This document shows, in pieces, positions 59,268 to 64,000 of a DNA stretch of 64,000 bases. This DNA comes from Mycobacterium sp. Aquia_213 (GTDB taxonomy: Bacteria > Actinomycetota > Actinomycetes > Mycobacteriales > Mycobacteriaceae). The stretch spans positions 806,001 to 870,000 of the forward strand of contig NZ_CP113116.1 in the NCBI RefSeq assembly GCF_026625985.1. The letters are read 5' to 3'. Position 1 is the stretch's first letter; each line of letters begins with the position of its first letter. The position numbers and the translations under genes were made by a program. Below the pieces are notes generated by a model. The model was not told the origin of the DNA. It was given only the letters and a program-made list of their open reading frames with translations, and made no database searches.

Positions 59268-60151
59268 CCGGCAGCCTCTTCGCCCGCCGAACGCGCGGCC
59301 ACACACTCGTCGGCGAACCCAAGGACCACCGCGTGGTAATCCGCGGCGGTGTGGCCGAGGCTGATGTTGTGGCCCGCCTCGAGTTGCCGGTGCAGGCCGA
59401 AGCGCGGCGCCGAGGAGAACATCGCGGTGATCTCTTGTACGGCCGAATCGTCAGTCTGCCAGACCTTTTCGTGCTCGGCGATGCTGAAGTGCACCGGCAC
59501 CCGCACGGCCGGCGCCAGCGTCGGGAAGGTTTGACGGGCCCAGTCCGACACCATCTGGTCCTCGTAGGACGGAGCCGTCGGGGAAACGGTGACTCCGGTC
59601 AGGATCTCCGGCGGATACAAGTGTTCCGGATGCCATAACAGCTCGCGCAGCCCGGACGGCCGGCGCTCTCGCGTTGCCGTCTTGAGCATTTCGCGCGCCG
59701 CGGGGTGATAGTGCCGGCCGGTGCCGGCCAATTCGATGCCGAGCAGATCGGCGCCGCGCTCGTCGGCGGCCATCCGCATCGTCAGCTCGCAGCCACCCGA
59801 ATGACCCATTACGAACAGGCCTGCGCCGCTTGGTCGTTCGCCGATAATGCGCTCGACCGCACCGTACGCCAGGTTGACGCGTTGTTCGCCCTCGACCATC
59901 GCCTCGGGATACGGCGCCGAACTGCCGTAGCCGGGGCGGTCGAGCGCGACCACGGTGAATCCCGCTGCAGCGCCGGTGCGTAACAGCGAATACGACGGAT
60001 GGCCCGGACAGTCGAAATAGACGGCGGTGGTGCCGCCGCCGTGGATGGCCACGATCACGGCCTTGGGGTCGGGCGCTTCGCAGACCACCGCCGACATCGG
60101 CACCCCGTCGACGATCACCAACCGGGGACGCGGAGTCGGCTGGCTGCTCAT
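59264..60151 (-). CDS. Alpha/beta hydrolase
   Basis: 295 residues. HGGGTTAVYFD oxyanion segment, nucleophile elbow GHSGGCE (Ser) and His in EAGHNISLGH; the acid is probably in SIAEHEK. The lid region is Pro/Arg-rich. An esterase, thioesterase or lactonase role is possible. It is linked by ATGA overlaps to the fusion gene upstream and the dehydrogenase downstream. Confidence 0.8.
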   Translation of the reverse strand: MSSQPTPRPRLVIVDGVPMSAVVCEAPDPKAVIVAIHGGGTTAVYFDCPGHPSYSLLRTGAAAGFTVVALDRPGYGSSAPYPEAMVEGEQRVNLAYGAVERIIGERPSGAGLFVMGHSGGCELTMRMAADERGADLLGIELAGTGRHYHPAAREMLKTATRERRPSGLRELLWHPEHLYPPEILTGVTVSPTAPSYEDQMVSDWARQTFPTLAPAVRVPVHFSIAEHEKVWQTDDSAVQEITAMFSSAPRFGLHRQLEAGHNISLGHTAADYHAVVLGFADECVAARSAGEEAAG

Positions 60152-61803
60152 GTGTCGGCCCGGAGCAGCAGCACGCCACTGGGAGTGAGGCCGCCGCTGC
60201 TGACCACGCCGACCCGCGCACCGGCGACCTGGCGATCGCCCGCCTCGCCACGCAACTGGCTGACGGCCTCATGCAAGAGGCCCATCCCGTGGGTGCGGCC
60301 GTGCGACAGTTGGCCGCCGTGCGTGTTGAGCGGCAGCTGGCCGTCACGGGCGATGTTCTTGCCGCCGTCCAGAAAGTCTTTGGCTTCACCGATCCCGCAG
60401 AAGCCCAGCGCCTCGATCCACGACAGGCAGTTGAAGGTGAAGCCGTCGTACAGCTCGGCGACGTCGACGTCTTCGGGTCGCAACGAGGTGCGGGTCCACA
60501 CGTGCGCGGCCTGGCCGAGCACCTGCGGCTCGTGGGTCAGCGTGCTCTGGTCCCAGTCGAGCCGCTCGACGATCTGCGTTCCGACCGCTTCCACGAGGAC
60601 GGGCGGCTTGGGCATATCGCGGGCGGCATCGACGGCCGAGACGATCACGGCGATCGCGCCGTCGCAGGGCACGTCACAGTCGTACAGGCCGAACGGCGTG
60701 GTGATGGGGCGGGCGGTCAGGTAGTCGTCCATCGTCATCGGGGTCCGGTAGATGGCCGTCGGGTTGAGTTCGGCGTTGGCGCGCTGGTTCAACGCGATCC
60801 AGCCCAGGGTCTCTTTGGTGGTGCCGTACCGGTGGAAGTGGCGCTGCGCGTTCATCGCCAGCGTGTGCGCCGCCGAGGTGGCGCCGAATGGCATCTGCCA
60901 GCCCGACATCCGGCCCATCGAGGGGGCGATCTTGCCCTGCTTCATCAGCTCGCCGTGGGTGGCTTCCCACAGCGTCCGGAAGCACAGCACGTGGCGCGCC
61001 AGGCCGCAGGCGATCGCCAGCATCGCTGAGATCACCGAACCGCCGGGGCCGAACGTCTCCATGGTGCCGTTGTGCCACGCCGGCCGGATTCCCAGCGCGG
61101 CCTCCAGCGCGGTGACCCCGCCTTCCCCCATGCCCGCGACGTTGATCGGGCCCGGGTAGGTCGACAGGCCGTCGATGTCGGCGAAGGTGAGGCCGGCGTC
61201 AGCGATCGCCGCCTCGCACGCGTCGATGGTGAGCGACAGCGGCGGCACCATCAACCGCCGCCCGACTTGCGACATGCCGATCCCGGTGAGGGCGGCCTTG
61301 TCCTCGAATTTCTCCCGGGTGAGCATCGGCTGGATGTGCTCGGCGAAGCGTTCCGGCGCGATCTCGTCGGCGGGCAGGGGAGCGGACTTGGCGTCCGGCA
61401 ACGGCCGGAACAGGGGGAACCACACGTCCTCGACCTGCTCGAAGGCGACTTCGACCTGTTGGCCGAGTTCGAGTCCGTCGGGGTCGCACTCCACGATGTT
61501 GGTGGTCAATCGGACGCGGGGGTCTTCGGTGATCGCCACCTGCGCGATGACGTAGGGCGCCACCAGTCCGGGCAGGCTGAACCGCTCGTTGATGGTGAAC
61601 CCGGCCAGTGTCGCGCGGCCGGAGACGGCGCGTACGGCGATGTCGCGCGAGCGGCAGTACCGGCACACCGGCGCGGGCGGGTGGATCAGCGCGTTGCACG
61701 CCTGGCACTCCTGCAGTCGCAACTTGCCGTCGGCACCGGAGGTCCAGAAGAACTCGTTCTCTTCCGTGACCAGGGGCAATGGGCGGCCCGGTGCTGCTGA
61801 CAC
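60148..61803 (-). CDS. DUF35 (OB-fold, Zn ribbon) fused to Ltp2-like thiolase domain
   Basis: 551 residues. Residues 1-150: Zn ribbon CQAC-x10-CRYC and OB fold as in ChsH2/DUF35 proteins. Residues 160-551: thiolase fold of the lipid-transfer group. The thiolase nucleophile site reads METFGPGGS with no Cys, while AELYDGFTFNC carries the Tyr seen in Ltp2 aldolases. In Mycobacterium and Thermomonospora, Ltp2 and the ChsH2 DUF35 domain are separate chains forming a retro-aldolase for steroid side chains. This looks like a one-chain version. GTG at 61803 follows GGAGGTGAC. Confidence 0.85.
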   Translation of the reverse strand: MSAAPGRPLPLVTEENEFFWTSGADGKLRLQECQACNALIHPPAPVCRYCRSRDIAVRAVSGRATLAGFTINERFSLPGLVAPYVIAQVAITEDPRVRLTTNIVECDPDGLELGQQVEVAFEQVEDVWFPLFRPLPDAKSAPLPADEIAPERFAEHIQPMLTREKFEDKAALTGIGMSQVGRRLMVPPLSLTIDACEAAIADAGLTFADIDGLSTYPGPINVAGMGEGGVTALEAALGIRPAWHNGTMETFGPGGSVISAMLAIACGLARHVLCFRTLWEATHGELMKQGKIAPSMGRMSGWQMPFGATSAAHTLAMNAQRHFHRYGTTKETLGWIALNQRANAELNPTAIYRTPMTMDDYLTARPITTPFGLYDCDVPCDGAIAVIVSAVDAARDMPKPPVLVEAVGTQIVERLDWDQSTLTHEPQVLGQAAHVWTRTSLRPEDVDVAELYDGFTFNCLSWIEALGFCGIGEAKDFLDGGKNIARDGQLPLNTHGGQLSHGRTHGMGLLHEAVSQLRGEAGDRQVAGARVGVVSSGGLTPSGVLLLRADT

Positions 61804-61854
61804 GTCACCTCCGGGAGTCGCACGGCCGGCCTGGTAGGGCCATTATGCAGATTG

Positions 61855-61869
61855 GAGAATTACGTTATC
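61855..61869. promoter_or_regulatory. Degenerate GAGAAT-type operator (GAGAAT-TAC-GTTATC)
   Basis: The left arm is perfect and the right arm matches 4 of 6 bases. It lies 52 bp before the DUF35-thiolase start at 61803. Similar in quality to the site at 54290; low weight alone. Confidence 0.3.
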
Positions 61870-61942
61870 AGCCTAGACAGGCACGATCCAGACGCGTTGC
61901 AGTGCTGGTGCTGCATGTCAGGCGAGGGTGGGGCTCCCGCCG

Positions 61943-62263
61943 TCAGTACGGCACCCAGGCGCCGTCGAAGAAGGCACCCCATTGGTGAAAGCCGACGTGC
62001 CACATCGGGACGTTCGGTGACCACCAAGGCCGTGGCGGCGGGGGCGGCACATCCGGTCCGGCGAATGACGGTGCGTAGGGCGGCGGGGGTGTGTACCACG
62101 CCGGCGGTGCCTGTGGCGGTTTGCACACGCCGGTCGCCTGATTCCACGACATGTTGGAATCGCACTGCGCCGAGCTGATACCCGGCGTCGCGATCACAGC
62201 GCCCGCCATCGCCGCGAAGACGACCGCGCCGGCGGCGGACATACGACGAACAAACCACATCAT
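61943..62263 (-). CDS. Small exported Pro-rich protein
   Basis: 106 residues. Signal peptide with basic FVRRMS, hydrophobic AAGAVVFAAMAGAVIA and cleavage near SSAQ-C. The mature part is Pro/Trp-rich (APPAWYTPPPPYAPS, GPDVPPPPPRPWWSPN) and has two Cys. Secreted or cell-wall protein, function unknown. ATG at 62263 follows AGGAGG; the longer frame to 62383 has no ribosome site. Confidence 0.8.
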   Translation of the reverse strand: MMWFVRRMSAAGAVVFAAMAGAVIATPGISSAQCDSNMSWNQATGVCKPPQAPPAWYTPPPPYAPSFAGPDVPPPPPRPWWSPNVPMWHVGFHQWGAFFDGAWVPY

Positions 62264-62461
62264 GATGCGCCTCCTATTGGGCATCCCAACCTTGCTTCGT
62301 CCCAGTTTATTTCGTAGACAACGCCACGACCAGCTAACAACGTCCGAGGGCGGCTCCACATCGAGCCCGACCACCCGTGCCATTTCCGATCTTCCGGGGG
62401 TTATGCTCCCAACAACATATCAAGTACTTCACATTGCTCCTCGTCATGATTGGAGGGCTTG

Positions 62462-63385
62462 TTGCTCGACGCGGAGAAGGTTCTGATCACCGGGGCGACG
62501 GGCAAGATCGCGTTCCCCATCGCGCGTGCCCTGGCCGCGGCGGGAAACGAGGTATGGGGTGCCGCTCGCCTGAAAGACCCCGCGGACCGCGAAAAACTTG
62601 TCGGCGCCGGCGTCTTGCCCGTCGCGCTGGACGTCAGCACCGGCGACTTCTCCGGTCTCCCTGACGATTTCAGCTACGTCTTCCACGCGGCGGTGGATCC
62701 CGGCACCGACGACTGGAATCGCTGCATCGAAACGAACGCGCAGATGTCCGGTGAATTGCTCCACCACTGCCGGTCCGCCAAGGGATTCGTCTTCTGCTCC
62801 ACCGGCTCGATCTACGCCTACCAGGGACAACGCCCACTGACCGAATCCGATCCGCCGGGAGTGCCGCTGCGGGCGAACTACAGCATGTCCAAGGTTGCGG
62901 CCGAGGCGGTTTGCACGTGGATCGCCAAGCACTATCGGATCCCGCTCACCATCATCCGAATCTGTTCGACGTATGGACCCCAGGGCGGTGCCCCAGCCGA
63001 TCGTCTCGATGCGATGCTGGCGGGCAAGCCGATTCGGCTCTATCCCGACAAGCCCAACAATTACAACCCCATCTACGAAGACGACTACGTAGAGCTCGGC
63101 GTCCGCGCCATGGAAGTCGCCGCGGTGCCGCCCGTGGTGGTGAACTGGGCCGGCAGTGAGACGGTCAGCGTCGAGGATTACTGCACGTTCGTGGGTGAGC
63201 TGGTCGGCGTCGAGCCGATCTTCGAATACACGGCCGAGGCGCACACGCCGTTATGGCCGGATGTCACCCACATGCACGACGTGCTCGGCCGCACTAAGGT
63301 GCACTGGCGCGACGGCTTCCGGCGCATGGTCGCGGCGCGCCACCCGGAAATATCGCTGCCCCAGCATGATTCGACGAGATCGTAA
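62462..63385 (+). CDS. NAD-dependent epimerase/dehydratase family protein
   Basis: 307 residues of extended SDR fold: GATGKIAFPIARAL cofactor site, STGSIYAYQ with catalytic Ser/Thr and YSMSK with Tyr/Lys. Members act on NDP-sugars, or on sterols and flavonoids as reductases. TTG at 62462 after GGAGGG is chosen, with TTG 62450 or 62459 as alternatives; ATG is lacking. It is followed by the right-edge gene 11 nt later. Confidence 0.82.
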   Translation: MLDAEKVLITGATGKIAFPIARALAAAGNEVWGAARLKDPADREKLVGAGVLPVALDVSTGDFSGLPDDFSYVFHAAVDPGTDDWNRCIETNAQMSGELLHHCRSAKGFVFCSTGSIYAYQGQRPLTESDPPGVPLRANYSMSKVAAEAVCTWIAKHYRIPLTIIRICSTYGPQGGAPADRLDAMLAGKPIRLYPDKPNNYNPIYEDDYVELGVRAMEVAAVPPVVVNWAGSETVSVEDYCTFVGELVGVEPIFEYTAEAHTPLWPDVTHMHDVLGRTKVHWRDGFRRMVAARHPEISLPQHDSTRS

Positions 63386-63396
63386 GGACGTACGCG

Positions 63397-64000
63397 ATGC
63401 AGCTTCCCGGCACGCCATCCGACGAGGTCGCCGAGGTTCTCGCCGCCGGGCGGGGAGAGATCACCACGCTGTTCGTCTCCATGGCGACTCGCCATCCCGA
63501 CGGAACCGACGCCGAATACCTGCGCTGGCACACGCTTGACCACCGGCCGGAGCAACATCGGCTAGCCGCGGTGCGCGCCTCGTTGCGGCTGGTGTCCACA
63601 CCGGCCTGCCGCTCCGCGCGTGCGGTCAGCGGTGGACCGTTGGACGCGGTCGACCACGTGATGACGTACTTCTTCACCGACGCGGCAGGACTTCAGAACT
63701 TCAACGAATTATCCACGGCCCTAGGCAATGCCGGCCGCAAACTCTCGTTGCTGCCGCCGGTGGAGCGCGGCGTGTACGACGTCGGCAGCCGTGCGGCCGC
63801 GCCCCGGGTCAAGGTCGGGTCGGATGTGCTTCCCTGGCTGCCGGTGCGAGGTGCGTACGTGGTGGTCGAGCGGGGATCGGCAGCGGTGAACCCGCTTGTC
63901 GAGGTCGACGGCGTCGCCGGCGTCTGGTCCGCATTGTCGCGCCAGGTTGACGCCAATCTGGCTAGCGCTCAAGGGAATCAGTCGATCACCTATTGCTTTC
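63397..64000 (+). CDS. Conserved protein of unknown function (cut by window edge)
   Basis: From ATG 63397, with TAAGGACG as ribosome site, the frame is open for 201 codons to the end of the window. The sequence begins QLPGTPSDEVAEVLAAGRGE and holds YLRWHTLDHRPEQH. The latter His/Glu-rich stretch recalls EthD-type dimeric alpha-beta barrels, but I cannot assign a family. 11 nt after the epimerase stop, so probably co-transcribed and related in function. Confidence 0.65.
   Translation, partial: MQLPGTPSDEVAEVLAAGRGEITTLFVSMATRHPDGTDAEYLRWHTLDHRPEQHRLAAVRASLRLVSTPACRSARAVSGGPLDAVDHVMTYFFTDAAGLQNFNELSTALGNAGRKLSLLPPVERGVYDVGSRAAAPRVKVGSDVLPWLPVRGAYVVVERGSAAVNPLVEVDGVAGVWSALSRQVDANLASAQGNQSITYCF

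Noticed and set aside
57649..61803. HIBADH/aldolase operon as a valine-degradation unit
   Set aside because: No methylmalonate semialdehyde dehydrogenase or isobutyryl-CoA genes are present, and the fused DUF35-thiolase points elsewhere.
1..64000. CRISPR array, insertion sequence, prophage or integrase
   Set aside because: No regularly spaced repeats, transposase motifs, terminal repeats or phage genes were seen.
1..64000. tRNA or rRNA genes
   Set aside because: Intergenic gaps are short and none shows a cloverleaf with the TTC-loop or other RNA signature by eye; a tRNAscan run would settle it.

Overview
High-GC actinobacterial DNA, almost certainly a non-tuberculous Mycobacterium. The signs are several acyl-CoA dehydrogenase, crotonase, thiolase and P450/ferredoxin genes, 3-ketosteroid-dehydrogenase-like flavoproteins, a mycofactocin-type SDR, a DUF5313-type membrane protein, frequent GTG/TTG starts and many 4-nt ATGA/GTGA overlaps. 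No tRNA, rRNA, insertion sequence, integrase or CRISPR array was seen. The species cannot be fixed from the sequence alone.

Layout. (1) 1-8.6 kb: a 2Fe-2S ferredoxin cut by the left edge; a beta-oxidation operon (acyl-CoA ligase, short + long ACAD pair, crotonase); a CsbD stress protein; a decayed arylsulfatase; a proline-iminopeptidase-like hydrolase divergent from a thiolase-meaB pair. (2) 8.7-11.6 kb: an E1-alpha-like protein that has lost its TPP motif, and a divergent NarL-type two-component system. (3) 11.6-23.1 kb: an IclR-controlled, mhp-like ring-cleavage locus (hydrolase, mhpA, mhpB) with two KstD-like flavoproteins, an LLM flavoprotein, an SDR, a cyclase-family hydrolase and another alpha/beta hydrolase. 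(4) 23.1-29.8 kb: a lipoprotein multicopper oxidase, an NmrA-like protein, a membrane protein, and a TetR/SDR/ferredoxin/P450 group with a shared CAAG-N2-CTTG palindrome. (5) 29.9-38.7 kb: amidohydrolase, an intact/degenerate M24 peptidase pair, crotonase, a double-domain CoA transferase, SDR, MarR and a membrane protein. (6) 38.7-53 kb: mycofactocin-type SDR, TetR, ACADs, a seven-gene operon (CMD protein, Rieske oxygenase, small protein, amidohydrolase, SnoaL-like, ACAD long + short), and opposite to it amidohydrolase-ACAD-crotonase-thiolase. (7) 53-64 kb: TetR plus partner, two P450/ferredoxin sets, an operon encoding a DUF35-thiolase fusion, hydrolase and two HIBADH-like dehydrogenases, a Pro-rich exported protein, an epimerase and a protein cut by the right edge.

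How it may work together. The strongest new signal is a perfect palindrome, GAGAAT-N3-ATTCTC, found five times, always between genes and mostly in divergent promoters in front of the beta-oxidation, thiolase, Rieske, SDR and ACAD units. Two copies bracket the TetR gene at 39890-40543, which is the best candidate regulator. I infer a scattered catabolic regulon that activates a cyclic or branched carboxylic acid as a CoA ester, oxidises it with heteromeric ACADs and a Rieske oxygenase, and cleaves it with thiolases. The substrate is unknown. Several members lack the usual catalytic residues (three crotonases, one amidohydrolase, one M24 protein, the E1-alpha homologue), so family names should not be read as reactions.
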